Source of the DNA: Pseudomonas xionganensis
GTDB lineage: Bacteria; Pseudomonadota; Gammaproteobacteria; Pseudomonadales; Pseudomonadaceae
Length of the DNA stretch: 64,000 nucleotides
Reading direction: 5' to 3'
Assembly: GCF_009763245.1 (NCBI RefSeq)
Contig: NZ_WKJZ01000005.1
Span: 39,855-103,854 of the forward strand
A program made the translations under genes and the position numbers. Shown piece by piece: positions 7,643 through 16,288 of the stretch; within the stretch, counting starts at the first letter, position 1; each line of letters begins with the position of its first letter. The notes beneath the pieces are model-generated. The model was not told the origin of the DNA, ran no database searches, and saw nothing but the letters and a program-made list of their open reading frames with translations.

Positions 7643-8157
7643 CAGAAGCTCCTTACGCTTGCACGATTGAGGGCGCGACCACCTGCCGAGTAGGTCTTGT
7701 CGCTTTCGAGATATCCGCTGATTCCCGGTGCTGATGCGCTGCCGCGCTCAAACGGCAAATCTTTAAGAGTGCTCTCTTTGTCAGCCGACGAGGCGTTAAG
7801 GTATTTCGCGCTGTAGGTCAGGTAGCTATAGAAAGACGCACCAGATACATCCCGCCCCTGGCGAACGCGCCCAGGGTCATCATCTGTGCCTGACCCAACA
7901 AGATCTCCAGCGGTATAACGCAAAGTGGGTTCGATCCAGTCGTCGCCACGTTTGAAGCCGTAAGTCACCTCTCCCAGGTAACCAGCCTTAAGCAGCACAA
8001 CCAATTCCGCCTCGTACTCTTCGATCCAGGTATCACAGGGGTAGCCATAGAAGCGCTGCATCCGCCGCAGGTCAGTCGCTACCTTTGCTGCCATATGGCG
8101 AGCATGCGTAACAGTGAAAGTTTGTGTTTCAGCAACGGTAAAACTGTAGGAAGACAT
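7642..8157 (-). CDS. cap7: Bacterial HORMA-domain protein of type III CBASS
   Basis: A 171-residue HORMA protein, sensor and activator of the CD-NTase. It begins SYSFTVAETQTFTVTHARHM, the bacterial HORMA signature I recall from P. aeruginosa, and ends with a flexible segment (SAPGISGYLESDKTYSAGGR) that could form the closing safety belt. In the known model, HORMA binds a peptide (probably of phage origin), closes, and switches on nucleotide synthesis; Cap6 reopens it. It lies 7 bp after cdnD and overlaps cap6 by the shared ATGA. Confidence 0.93.
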   Translation of the reverse strand: MSSYSFTVAETQTFTVTHARHMAAKVATDLRRMQRFYGYPCDTWIEEYEAELVVLLKAGYLGEVTYGFKRGDDWIEPTLRYTAGDLVGSGTDDDPGRVRQGRDVSGASFYSYLTYSAKYLNASSADKESTLKDLPFERGSASAPGISGYLESDKTYSAGGRALNRASVRSF

Positions 8158-8164
8158 GGCGTAC

Positions 8165-9130
8165 TCACCCCTGGAAAGAAGAACCGAAGACTTTCTGCCA
8201 ATAGCCCACCGTCAGCTGTTTGGTCGGCGCGTAGAGCGCTGCATCGATGGCATCGCCGGCATCCATCGCCGCATCGATGATCACGTCGACATTGCGCTGG
8301 GTGTACAAGCGCGCCACGTTGTTATCGGGGTTGACTGGATCAATGATCTGCACCAAATCGGTCAGAGGGCCGACTTTAGAGGCCGCGTAGTTGTCCTCAA
8401 AAACGATGCGCTCGCGCAATTCACTGGTAACCAGGTAGGTGAAGAACGCTTGTAAGGCTTCGGGATAGTTGGAGAAGTCCACGCCGTTGTCGCACAGCTT
8501 GGCCATAATCAGCTCGATCATGAAGGACTTGAACCGGAAATCCTGACGCTCCTGTTTCATAAGGCGCGCCCAGTATTTGGCTAGGCGGACAACCTGAGCG
8601 AAATGCGTCGGAGCCGCACGCTTACGCGCCTTGGCAAACTCAAGATGCAGCGGAATACTCGTTTCCAGAAAGGAGCCGTCTTCCTGACTGACTAGGTTGC
8701 CCCGCCAATGCGGCAAACCGGAGTACAAAACCGGTACGACATCGACATCCAGGCCGGAGCCCCGGAACGACACGGTCACCGAGTAGGTCTGCGGTTTGAC
8801 TTGATCCGCACTGAAATTCGGGAACGCTTTACGTAGTCGCTCCGCCAGATAATTAAGCAGGTCGCGGATGTCATGAGGGGCATCAGAGCCGCTGATGTAG
8901 ACCGCAACGTCAATGTCATTCAGCGAGCGAAGAGCCGTACCCTTAGCCAAGCTGCCCGACAGCATCATGCGTTTCAGTGAGAAGTCGGGATGATCCGACA
9001 GATACCCCTCCAGCTTGTCCTGCAAACGACCAGCCTGCTCCCGGTACTCCTTCGCTTTCTCCTTGGGCAGGTTCACCTTTTCTTCGGCAAACCGCGCTAT
9101 ATCCTTGTGATCGACATGCTCTTTTGACAT
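8165..9130 (-). CDS. cdnD: CBASS cyclic-oligonucleotide synthase (CD-NTase)
   Basis: A 321-residue cGAS/DncV-like nucleotidyltransferase. The core motif GSLAKGTALRSLNDIDV gives GS at 59-60 and metal-binding Asp72 and Asp74; a further acidic pair lies in GLDVDVVP (128, 130). Companion genes identify the product: CD-NTases paired with HORMA, TRIP13 and NucC make cyclic triadenylate. Start: ATG 9130 after GGGGATGAG; in-frame codons extend to 9190 but lack a ribosome site. It is first in the operon cdnD-cap7-cap6-nucC. Assignment to clade D rather than C rests on my memory of the P. aeruginosa system. Confidence 0.93.
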   Translation of the reverse strand: MSKEHVDHKDIARFAEEKVNLPKEKAKEYREQAGRLQDKLEGYLSDHPDFSLKRMMLSGSLAKGTALRSLNDIDVAVYISGSDAPHDIRDLLNYLAERLRKAFPNFSADQVKPQTYSVTVSFRGSGLDVDVVPVLYSGLPHWRGNLVSQEDGSFLETSIPLHLEFAKARKRAAPTHFAQVVRLAKYWARLMKQERQDFRFKSFMIELIMAKLCDNGVDFSNYPEALQAFFTYLVTSELRERIVFEDNYAASKVGPLTDLVQIIDPVNPDNNVARLYTQRNVDVIIDAAMDAGDAIDAALYAPTKQLTVGYWQKVFGSSFQG

Positions 9131-9207
9131 CTCATCCCCCTTTGGAGATATGTACAGTGCTGAAGGCCGGGCGATGAGCTCAAGGGGCATGTCGTCTAGC
9201 CGGACAA

Positions 9208-9229
9208 AAAGTTCGGAGTAGCGAACTTT
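9208..9229. promoter_or_regulatory. Putative CapH operator in the CBASS divergent region
   Basis: AAAGTTCG (9208-9215) and CGAACTTT (9222-9229) form perfect 8-bp arms with a 6-bp spacer. It lies between the divergent cdnD and capH. GTTCGGA recurs at 9271 next to the capH -10 region, again followed by a GAAC, so a second half-matching site probably exists there. The location fits CapH repression of both directions. Confidence 0.65.
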
Positions 9230-9270
9230 GTGACAGACTGCGCGCGTCTTCCGTCCTTGTCAAACGATTT

Positions 9271-9309
9271 GTTCGGAATCGTGGTATATTTTCAGAACCT
9301 ATGAAGGAG
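9271..9309 (+). promoter_or_regulatory. capH-capP promoter and ribosome site
   Basis: TGGTATATT (-10 hexamer 9285-9290, extended TG form) lies 28 bp before the capH start, with GAAGGAG at 9303-9309 as ribosome site. No good -35 is visible, which fits an extended -10 promoter. The GTTCGGA motif at 9271 overlaps the promoter and is a likely repressor contact. Confidence 0.55.
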
Positions 9310-9317
9310 ATACGACG

Positions 9318-9641
9318 ATGGCTACCCGTCTCGGCGAGAAACTCCGCGACCTGCGCAAGCAGCGAGGGCTGACCCTGGAAAAACTCGCGGACATGGCTGG
9401 GTTGAGCAAGAGCTACTTATGGGAGCTGGAGAACCGAGAATCCCAACGCCCCTCGGCAGAGAAGCTCACCGCCTTGGCAGATGTCCTAGGAGTAGGAACA
9501 GCCTACTTTTTCGAGGATGATCTACGAGAGCCAGAGGAAAAGCATCTCGATGAGGCTTTCTTCCGCGGATACAAGAATCTTGAGCCGGATGCTAAGGCGC
9601 AGCTGAGGAGGATTCTGGATACATTCAAAAAGGACTTTTGA
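9318..9641 (+). CDS. capH: CapH: helix-turn-helix repressor of CBASS
   Basis: A 107-residue protein with an N-terminal XRE helix-turn-helix (residues about 4-60: LGEKLRDLRKQRGLTLEKLA, SKSYLWELENRE) and a helical C-terminal tail (DLREPEEKHLDEAFFRGYK). In the characterised pair, CapH represses the CBASS promoter until the partner protease CapP cuts it. It is divergent from cdnD and its stop lies 2 bp before the capP ATG, the expected arrangement. Family assignment rests on context and layout. Confidence 0.9.
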   Translation: MATRLGEKLRDLRKQRGLTLEKLADMAGLSKSYLWELENRESQRPSAEKLTALADVLGVGTAYFFEDDLREPEEKHLDEAFFRGYKNLEPDAKAQLRRILDTFKKDF

Positions 9642-9643
9642 TA

Positions 9644-10528
9644 ATGCCTGAGCGCGAGGTGTGGACGCCGCAGAAAGCGGCTATTCGCTTGACCAAGATC
9701 TGTGATCGAGTCAGCGAGGTGCATGGAGTTGCACGCTTCCCCGTTGATGTCAGCGAGCTCGCGCTAGGCACAGCGGAGGTTTTCAAATGGCCGGATCCGA
9801 TTGCCAAGGTGGAATCCGTCGACATTAAAGGATTCGACGGAGCGTTATTCGCTAACGATGCACGCAATCGCTGGATGCTGCTTTATAACAACGGATTAAC
9901 ATCTCCTGGCCGGATCCGCTTTACCCAAGCTCACGAGCTGGGGCATTACATTCTCCATCGCCTGAAGCGTGACGAGTTCAGGTGTAGCAGTGATGACATG
10001 CTGTCTTGGGAGGAGAAAAACATTGAGGCAGAAGCCGACCTGTTCGCCTCCTTCCTATTGATGCCGCTCAACGACTTTCGTAGCCAGCTCACAACAGATG
10101 TCAATATTGAACTGCTGCGCCACTGTGCAATGCGTTATGGCGTCTCACTGACCGCCGCCGCGCTGAAATGGATTGAATGTACCGAGGAAAGTGCGGTACT
10201 CATTTTGTCCCGCGATGGCTTCATGAAATGGGCGTATTCCAGTGCGGCAGCACGCCGAAATGGGGCCTTCTTCCGCACCCGCCAGAAGGTCGTGAAAATC
10301 CCTACGGGTTCACTAGCTGCGTGCCCAACGGTTACCCAGGAACGCGCCGGGGTTGAGCTCCCGGCATCACTCTGGTTCCCTCATGCAGAGCGGAATGCCT
10401 GCGTGCGAGAAATGAAGATTCAGTCCGAGCAGTACGAGTACGTCATTACCCTGCTCTGTCTTTCTCGGACAGCTTCGTTCTGGCCGCCTTTCACAACAGA
10501 CTGGCAATCTGACATCCGCCGCAAATGA
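9644..10528 (+). CDS. capP: CapP: ImmA/IrrE-type metalloprotease that activates CBASS
   Basis: A 294-residue zinc protease. The HExxH motif is AHELGHYI (His97, Glu98, His101) and the third ligand lies in the EAEADLFASFLL segment (about 128-132), so the active site is intact. About 150 further residues form a C-terminal sensor-like domain. Published work on CapP shows activation by single-stranded DNA and cleavage of CapH, linking DNA damage to CBASS expression. Start: ATG 9644 with AAGGAC upstream; TTG at 9638 is possible and would overlap capH. It is the last gene before the island end. Confidence 0.92.
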   Translation: MPEREVWTPQKAAIRLTKICDRVSEVHGVARFPVDVSELALGTAEVFKWPDPIAKVESVDIKGFDGALFANDARNRWMLLYNNGLTSPGRIRFTQAHELGHYILHRLKRDEFRCSSDDMLSWEEKNIEAEADLFASFLLMPLNDFRSQLTTDVNIELLRHCAMRYGVSLTAAALKWIECTEESAVLILSRDGFMKWAYSSAAARRNGAFFRTRQKVVKIPTGSLAACPTVTQERAGVELPASLWFPHAERNACVREMKIQSEQYEYVITLLCLSRTASFWPPFTTDWQSDIRRK

Positions 10529-10673
10529 GCACCATCAGCTGATTTACCATATATCCCCAGCCCTTCGCCTGAGGCCCATCGAGCGACCTCCACATCCTTG
10601 ATTGACGCTGTCATCACGTCCAGGCCTCGCCACGAGGTAACACGAAGCGACTTCTCCGCCCCCAGCTGCCAGG

Positions 10674-10706
10674 GGTTTTGCTGGAATTTTGCAGGAATTT
10701 TGCAGG
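10674..10706 (+). repeat. Three tandem 11-bp repeats near the island end
   Basis: GGTTTTGCTGG, AATTTTGCAGG and AATTTTGCAGG follow one another without spacers (the last two identical). They lie 56 bp from the tRNA-Pro 3' end. Tandem 11-bp direct repeats beside an attachment site resemble arm-type integrase binding sites; that role is inferred. Confidence 0.6.
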
Positions 10707-10713
10707 AGCCAGA

Positions 10714-10760
10714 AATAAAAAAATCCAGTCACCGCTAAGTGACTGGATTTTTGGGGTTTT
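10714..10760. terminator. Bidirectional terminator beside tRNA-Pro
   Basis: AAATCCAGTCAC (10721-10732) pairs with GTGACTGGATTT (10739-10750) around a 6-base loop. It is flanked by an A-run on the left and T-runs on the right, so it can end transcription of tRNA-Pro (minus strand) and of anything entering from the island. Confidence 0.85.
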
Positions 10761-10761
10761 T

Positions 10762-10838
10762 TGGTCGGGACGGAGTGATTCGAACACTCGACCCCTTGCA
10801 CCCCATGCAAGTGCGCTACCGGGCTGCGCTACGCCCCG
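10762..10838 (-). tRNA. tRNA-Pro (anticodon GGG)
   Basis: A 77-nt cloverleaf on the minus strand: acceptor CGGGGCG/CGTCCCG, anticodon stem CTTGC/GCAAG around loop ATGGGGT (anticodon GGG), T-arm GAGTG/CACTC and an encoded CCA. Its 3' end marks the island boundary. Confidence 0.95.
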
Positions 10839-10922
10839 AGATTTACATCTACTCCCAGCACTGCTGAAAGCGGTGAGGACTATACATTAAGCTTTTGAAA
10901 TAAGGCAACTTTTTCTTTTGTC

Positions 10923-11279
10923 TTATTTACGCAGAACCTGCAGAACATCCTCAAGCTCGGCAATCATCTGCTTGATCAGCTGGCGATACTGAGTAGTGTC
11001 GTCCTTAGCCTCATCTCCAGAGAGACGCTGACGCGCCCCGCCGATGGTAAAGCCCTGATCATAGAGCAACGCGCGAATCTGCCGAATCATCAACACATCC
11101 TGGCGCTGATAGTAGCGGCGGTTACCGCGCCGTTTCACCGGATTGAGCTGCGGGAACTCCTGCTCCCAGTAGCGCAGTACATGCGGCTTGACCGCACAGA
11201 GCTCACTCACCTCACCTATGGTGAAATAGCGTTTGCCGGGAATCGCCGGTAGTTCGTCGTTATGACTTGGTTCCAGCAT
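10923..11279 (-). CDS. MerR-family transcriptional regulator
   Basis: A 118-residue protein with a MerR winged helix-turn-helix ([37 protein letters not shown]) and a C-terminal coiled helix. It has no metal-binding cysteine cluster, so it is not a metal sensor of the classic type. In Pseudomonas this gene always seems to follow ihfA. Start: ATG 11279 (MLEPSHN), overlapping the ihfA end by 20 bp; a TTG at 11288 is less likely. Function unknown beyond DNA binding. Confidence 0.88.
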   Translation of the reverse strand: MLEPSHNDELPAIPGKRYFTIGEVSELCAVKPHVLRYWEQEFPQLNPVKRRGNRRYYQRQDVLMIRQIRALLYDQGFTIGGARQRLSGDEAKDDTTQYRQLIKQMIAELEDVLQVLRK

Positions 11280-11562
11280 ATGCCTCAACCCTGGCTTTAA
11301 GTTTCTGGCCTGGACGGAAAGTCACCACACGGCGGGCCGTGATCGGAATTTCCTCTCCCGTTTTTGGATTACGACCGGGGCGCTGACGCTTATCGCGCAG
11401 ATCAAAGTTACCGAACCCCGAGAGCTTGACCTGTTCGTTGAGCTCCAGCGCTTGGCGGATCTCCTCAAAGAACAGCTCCACCAACTCCTTGGCTTCCCGT
11501 TTATTCAGGCCCAGCTCTTCATACAGACGTTCGGCCATCTCAGCTTTCGTCAGAGCCCCCAT
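11260..11562 (-). CDS. ihfA: Integration host factor subunit alpha
   Basis: A 100-residue HU/IHF-family protein that bends DNA as a heterodimer with IhfB. Signature [21 protein letters not shown] at the N-terminus and the DNA-intercalating arm region ([12 protein letters not shown]) are present. It starts 3 bp after pheT and shares its transcript, as in most gammaproteobacteria. IHF is also a usual host cofactor for tyrosine integrases such as the one in this window. Confidence 0.96.
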   Translation of the reverse strand: MGALTKAEMAERLYEELGLNKREAKELVELFFEEIRQALELNEQVKLSGFGNFDLRDKRQRPGRNPKTGEEIPITARRVVTFRPGQKLKARVEAYAGTKS

Positions 11563-11565
11563 ACG

Positions 11566-13944
11566 CTACTTCCTTAACGTGGCGTTGAACCTTTGTTCCA
11601 GGGAGGTGAGGATATTTTGCGTTGTGGTACTCACCTCATCGTCATTAAGAGTGCGCGATGGATGCTGCCAGGTCAAGCCGACCGCCAGGCTTTTTCTATG
11701 CGGATCAATGCCTTTACCGTGATAGACATCAAAGAGCTTGAGGTCTGTCAGCCATTCCCCTGCAGTTTCACGAATTGTATCCAACAAAGCCGCAGCCGGA
11801 ACCCCTTGATCCACCAGCAAGGCAAAGTCGCGACGCACTTCGGGAAAGCGCGAAAGCTCCTTGAATGCAGGCATGCGACCCTGGATAACCTCGGCCAGAA
11901 TCAATTCAAACAGAAAGACCGGCTGATCCAGATCCAGTGCTTTGCCCAGCTCCGGGTGAATGGCGCCGACGAAGCCAACCAGACGACCTTCACGCTCAAT
12001 CCGCGCAGTTTGCCCTGGATGCAACGCAGCATGCTCACCAGGTACAAAGCTGAACTCATCACCGGCACCGGCCGCAGCCAACAAGGCCTCAACATCAGCC
12101 TTGATGTCATAGAAGTCGATCGCTTCACGGCCATGCGCCCAGCTTTCCGGCAGACGCGAACCGGTGATTACACCGGCCAACATCGGCTCCTGCTTGAGGC
12201 TGTCCAGCTGCCCCACGAAACGCAAACCGCTTTCGAACAGACGCACACGGGTCTGCTGACGATTGAGGTTGTGCTGGAGGGACTTGATCAGGCCCGGCCA
12301 GAGCGAGGCACGCATGGCAGCCATATCGGCAGAAATGGGATTGGCCAGCATCAGCGGCTCGGCATCTGGACTGAACAGCTCGAACAGCTTGGGATCGATA
12401 AAGCTGTAGGTGATGGCTTCCTGATATCCGCGCGCTACCAACAGACGGCGTAAAGCCGGCAACTCGACCACGGCCTCGGCCTTGGCCTGAGGCGCCAGGC
12501 GTGCCTGCGGATAACGAACCGGCAGACGGTTGTAGCCATACAGGCGACCCAACTCCTCAATCAGATCGACTTCGATGCTGATATCGAAGCGGTGGCTGGG
12601 CACCGCAACCTGCCATTGACCGGTGCCATCGGCACTCACGCCCAACCCCAAACCTGCAAGCAGGCCAACCACCTCTGCATCGTCCAGCTTAAGGCCCAGC
12701 ATCTGCTCGACACGCTCGGCACGCAGGGTAATAGGCGCCACCGCAGGCAACTGCGCCTGATCGACCACCTCGATAATCGGACCCGCTTCACCACCCACGA
12801 TATCCAGCATCAACTGCGTGGCGCGCTCCACGGCTTCGCGGGCCAACTGCCAGTCTACGCCACGCTCGAAGCGGTGCGAGGAATCGGTGTGCAGACCATA
12901 AGAGCGAGCCTTGCCGGCAATGGCAATGGTGTCGAAGAAGGCGCTTTCCAGGAACAGGTCACAGGTCTTGGCGCTGACACCACTGTGCTCACCACCCATC
13001 ACGCCAGCAATCGCCAGGGCACGGTTATGATCCGCGATCACCAGGGTGTCGGCACGCAGGCTGACTTCCTGACCATCCAGCAGGACAAGCTTCTCGCCCT
13101 CCTCGGCCATGCGCACGCGGATGCCGCCGTTGATTTCGGCGAGATCAAACGCATGCATCGGCTGACCCAGTTCAAGCATCACATAATTGGTGATATCCAC
13201 CGCTGCATCGATGCTGCGCACATCGGCGCGACGCAGGCGCTCAACCATCCACAGTGGGGTCGGCTTGGACAGATCGACATTGCGTACCACACGACCGAGA
13301 TAGCGCGGGCAAGCCTGGGGCGCCAGCACTTCAACCGGGCGCACTTCCTCATGGCTCGGCGCCACGGCGGCAACCACCGGACGGGCCACCGGAACGTCGT
13401 AGAGCGCCCCCACTTCGCGAGCCAGCCCTGCCAGGGACAAACAGTCACCGCGATTGGGCGTCAGATCGACTTCAATGCTGACATCATCCAGATTGAGGTA
13501 GGCACGAATATCCTCACCCACCGGCGCGTCAGCCGACAGCTCCATCAGGCCATCATTTTCTTCGCTGATCTGCAACTCGGCGGCCGAGCAGAGCATGCCA
13601 TTGGACTCGACCCCGCGCAGCTTGGCCTTCTTGATCTTGAAGTCGCCCGGCAGTTCGGCACCAATCATGGCGAAGGGAATCTTCAGGCCGGGGCGCACAT
13701 TGGGCGCACCACAGACCACCTGGAAAGTCTCTGTGCCATTGCTGACCTGACAAACCCGCAGCTTGTCGGCATCCGGATGCTGCTCGGTGCTCAGCACCTC
13801 ACCCACCACTACACCGCTGAAGGCACCGGCCACCGGGGTCACGCTATCGACTTCCAGGCCCGCCATGGACAGGCGCGCCACCAGCTCGTCACGGGAAACT
13901 TGCGTGTTTACCCAGCTACGCAGCCATTGTTCACTGAATTTCAT
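11566..13944 (-). CDS. pheT: Phenylalanine-tRNA ligase beta subunit
   Basis: A 792-residue subunit of the alpha2-beta2 enzyme charging tRNA-Phe. Visible are the N-terminal tRNA-binding domain (about 40-150), the B3/B4 editing region, the B5 domain and the C-terminal ferredoxin-fold anticodon-binding domain ending the protein. Length is normal for the family. It follows pheS after 45 bp and precedes ihfA. Confidence 0.97.
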   Translation of the reverse strand: MKFSEQWLRSWVNTQVSRDELVARLSMAGLEVDSVTPVAGAFSGVVVGEVLSTEQHPDADKLRVCQVSNGTETFQVVCGAPNVRPGLKIPFAMIGAELPGDFKIKKAKLRGVESNGMLCSAAELQISEENDGLMELSADAPVGEDIRAYLNLDDVSIEVDLTPNRGDCLSLAGLAREVGALYDVPVARPVVAAVAPSHEEVRPVEVLAPQACPRYLGRVVRNVDLSKPTPLWMVERLRRADVRSIDAAVDITNYVMLELGQPMHAFDLAEINGGIRVRMAEEGEKLVLLDGQEVSLRADTLVIADHNRALAIAGVMGGEHSGVSAKTCDLFLESAFFDTIAIAGKARSYGLHTDSSHRFERGVDWQLAREAVERATQLMLDIVGGEAGPIIEVVDQAQLPAVAPITLRAERVEQMLGLKLDDAEVVGLLAGLGLGVSADGTGQWQVAVPSHRFDISIEVDLIEELGRLYGYNRLPVRYPQARLAPQAKAEAVVELPALRRLLVARGYQEAITYSFIDPKLFELFSPDAEPLMLANPISADMAAMRASLWPGLIKSLQHNLNRQQTRVRLFESGLRFVGQLDSLKQEPMLAGVITGSRLPESWAHGREAIDFYDIKADVEALLAAAGAGDEFSFVPGEHAALHPGQTARIEREGRLVGFVGAIHPELGKALDLDQPVFLFELILAEVIQGRMPAFKELSRFPEVRRDFALLVDQGVPAAALLDTIRETAGEWLTDLKLFDVYHGKGIDPHRKSLAVGLTWQHPSRTLNDDEVSTTTQNILTSLEQRFNATLRK

Positions 13945-13989
13945 ACTGTCTGTTCTCCTGAACCAATTCGATTACGGAATGCGAGGGCT

Positions 13990-15006
<1,017 letters not shown>

Positions 15007-15025
15007 TTACAGACTCCAGATACGA

Positions 15026-15057
15026 AATAGGGGAAGAGCAAAGGCTCTTCCCCTATT
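15026..15057 (-). promoter_or_regulatory. Strong hairpin in the rplT-pheS gap
   Basis: AATAGGGGAAGAGC (15026-15039) and GCTCTTCCCCTATT (15044-15057) form a perfect 14-bp stem with a 4-base loop, ending 19 bp before pheS. On the transcribed strand it is followed by only a weak U-stretch, so a partial terminator or processing/attenuator element is possible. No leader peptide with phenylalanine codons was found. Confidence 0.6.
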
Positions 15058-15099
15058 GGTGACGTTCAACACCGAGCGAACCCGGTGATTGTCGGGGAC

Positions 15100-15456
15100 T
15101 TAAGCCAGTACGGCTTTCGCTTTCTCGACAATCGCAGCAAACGCCGCTTTTTCGTTCACTGCCAGATCAGCCAGAACCTTACGGTCGATCTCGATGGACG
15201 CTTTTTTCAGGCCGGCAATGAAACGACTGTAGGACAGACCGTTAACACGAGCACCAGCATTGATACGAGCAATCCACAGAGCACGGAACTGACGCTTGCG
15301 CTGACGGCGGTCGCGGTAGGCGTACTGGCCTGCCTTGATCACTGCCTGCTTGGCAACGCGGAATACGCGCGAACGCGCACCGTAGTAGCCCTTAGCGAGT
15401 TTCAGAATTTTTTTGTGACGAGCACGAGCGATAACGCCACGCTTAACACGAGCCAT
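15100..15456 (-). CDS. rplT: Ribosomal protein bL20
   Basis: 118 residues, the normal length; basic N-terminus ([20 protein letters not shown]) typical of L20, an early 23S rRNA assembly protein. In E. coli L20 also represses translation of rpmI-rplT. Follows rpmI by 25 bp. Confidence 0.98.
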   Translation of the reverse strand: MARVKRGVIARARHKKILKLAKGYYGARSRVFRVAKQAVIKAGQYAYRDRRQRKRQFRALWIARINAGARVNGLSYSRFIAGLKKASIEIDRKVLADLAVNEKAAFAAIVEKAKAVLA

Positions 15457-15481
15457 GAGTAATTTCCTCTATCTTGACCAA

Positions 15482-15676
15482 TTAACGAACGCGCAGCATG
15501 CGCTCGACTTTTGCCTTGTCCGACGGACCGATCAGCGAGCTGCCACGCAGCTGACGCTTACGCTTGGTGGACATCTTGGTCAGGATGTGGCTTTTGAAAG
15601 CGTGCTTGTGCTTGAAGCCGGTAGCGGTTTTCAAAAAACGCTTGGCTGCACCACTCTTGGTTTTCATCTTTGGCAT
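15482..15676 (-). CDS. rpmI: Ribosomal protein bL35
   Basis: 64 residues, starting [20 protein letters not shown], the L35 signature. Small basic protein of the large subunit. Sits between infC and rplT in the conserved order. Confidence 0.98.
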   Translation of the reverse strand: MPKMKTKSGAAKRFLKTATGFKHKHAFKSHILTKMSTKRKRQLRGSSLIGPSDKAKVERMLRVR

Positions 15677-15736
15677 GTTCGGATACTCCGCATTCAGTTG
15701 ATAAACATAACCGCAAGGCCTGCCGTGCCCTGGTGG

Positions 15737-16288
15737 TTACTTCTTCTTTTTGGGGGCGATGACCATGATCAGCTGGCGTCCTTCCATCTTTGGATGCTGT
15801 TCAACGGTGCCGTATTCGGCGAGGTCGGTTTCGACTCGCTTCAACAACTCCATGCCCAGCTCCTGATGTGCCATCTCACGGCCGCGGAATCGTAGCGATA
15901 CCTTGGCCCTGTCCCCATCACTAAGGAAACGTACCAGGTTGCGTAGTTTTACCTGGTAATCCCCTTCCTCCGTCCCTGGACGAAACTTGATTTCTTTGAT
16001 CTGGACTTGCTTCTGATTCTTCTTCGCCGCTGCTACCTGTTTCTTCTTTTCGAACAGGTGCTTGCCGTAGTCCATGATACGACATACGGGCGGGACAGCA
16101 TCAGCAGAAATTTCTACCAGATCCAGCTTGGCCTCTTCAGCCACGCGAAGCGCTTCATCAATAGAGACGATGCCAATCTGCTCGCCTTCAGCGCCAATTA
16201 ACCGAACCTCGCGAGCCGAGATATTCTCGTTGATCGGGGCTTTCGGTGCAGCTCGTTTATCTTGTCTCATTTCACGCTTAATAATGAT
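15737..16288 (-). CDS. infC: Translation initiation factor IF-3 with a non-AUG start
   Basis: IF-3 (N-domain about 15-85, linker, C-domain to residue 183), which checks the start codon and keeps 30S subunits free. The first in-frame ATG is at 16270, but the conserved reading frame continues upstream as IIKRE and a GGAG ribosome site stands just before ATC (16288) and two ATT codons (16285, 16282). I give the ATC start, which yields 183 residues as I recall for P. aeruginosa; either ATT is equally possible. Non-AUG starts on infC let IF-3 repress its own synthesis. The start overlaps the thrS stop. Confidence 0.93.
   Translation of the reverse strand: MIIKREMRQDKRAAPKAPINENISAREVRLIGAEGEQIGIVSIDEALRVAEEAKLDLVEISADAVPPVCRIMDYGKHLFEKKKQVAAAKKNQKQVQIKEIKFRPGTEEGDYQVKLRNLVRFLSDGDRAKVSLRFRGREMAHQELGMELLKRVETDLAEYGTVEQHPKMEGRQLIMVIAPKKKK

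Larger units (their letters stand above)
1..10761. mobile_element. Integrated genomic island, right end at tRNA-Pro
   Basis: The segment holds a repressor, AlpA-like and excisionase-like proteins, a tyrosine integrase, umuDC, a CBASS defence operon and unknown genes. It stops exactly at the 3' end (CCA) of tRNA-Pro(GGG), beyond which conserved housekeeping genes begin. tRNA 3' ends are classic integrase targets, so the right boundary near 10761 is well supported. I found no second copy of the tRNA 3' end to the left, so the left attachment site is probably outside the window. The integrase lies 8 kb from the tRNA, so two neighbouring or nested elements cannot be excluded. Confidence 0.75.

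Noticed and set aside
1-10761. Second copy of the tRNA-Pro 3' end as left attachment site
   Set aside because: I looked for TCGGGACGGAGTGATTCG-like sequence near the integrase and at the left edge and saw no copy, so no left att site is claimed.
16270-16288. First in-frame ATG (16270) as the start of infC
   Set aside because: The upstream codons IIKRE are conserved and the ribosome site lies before ATC/ATT, so the protein starts earlier.
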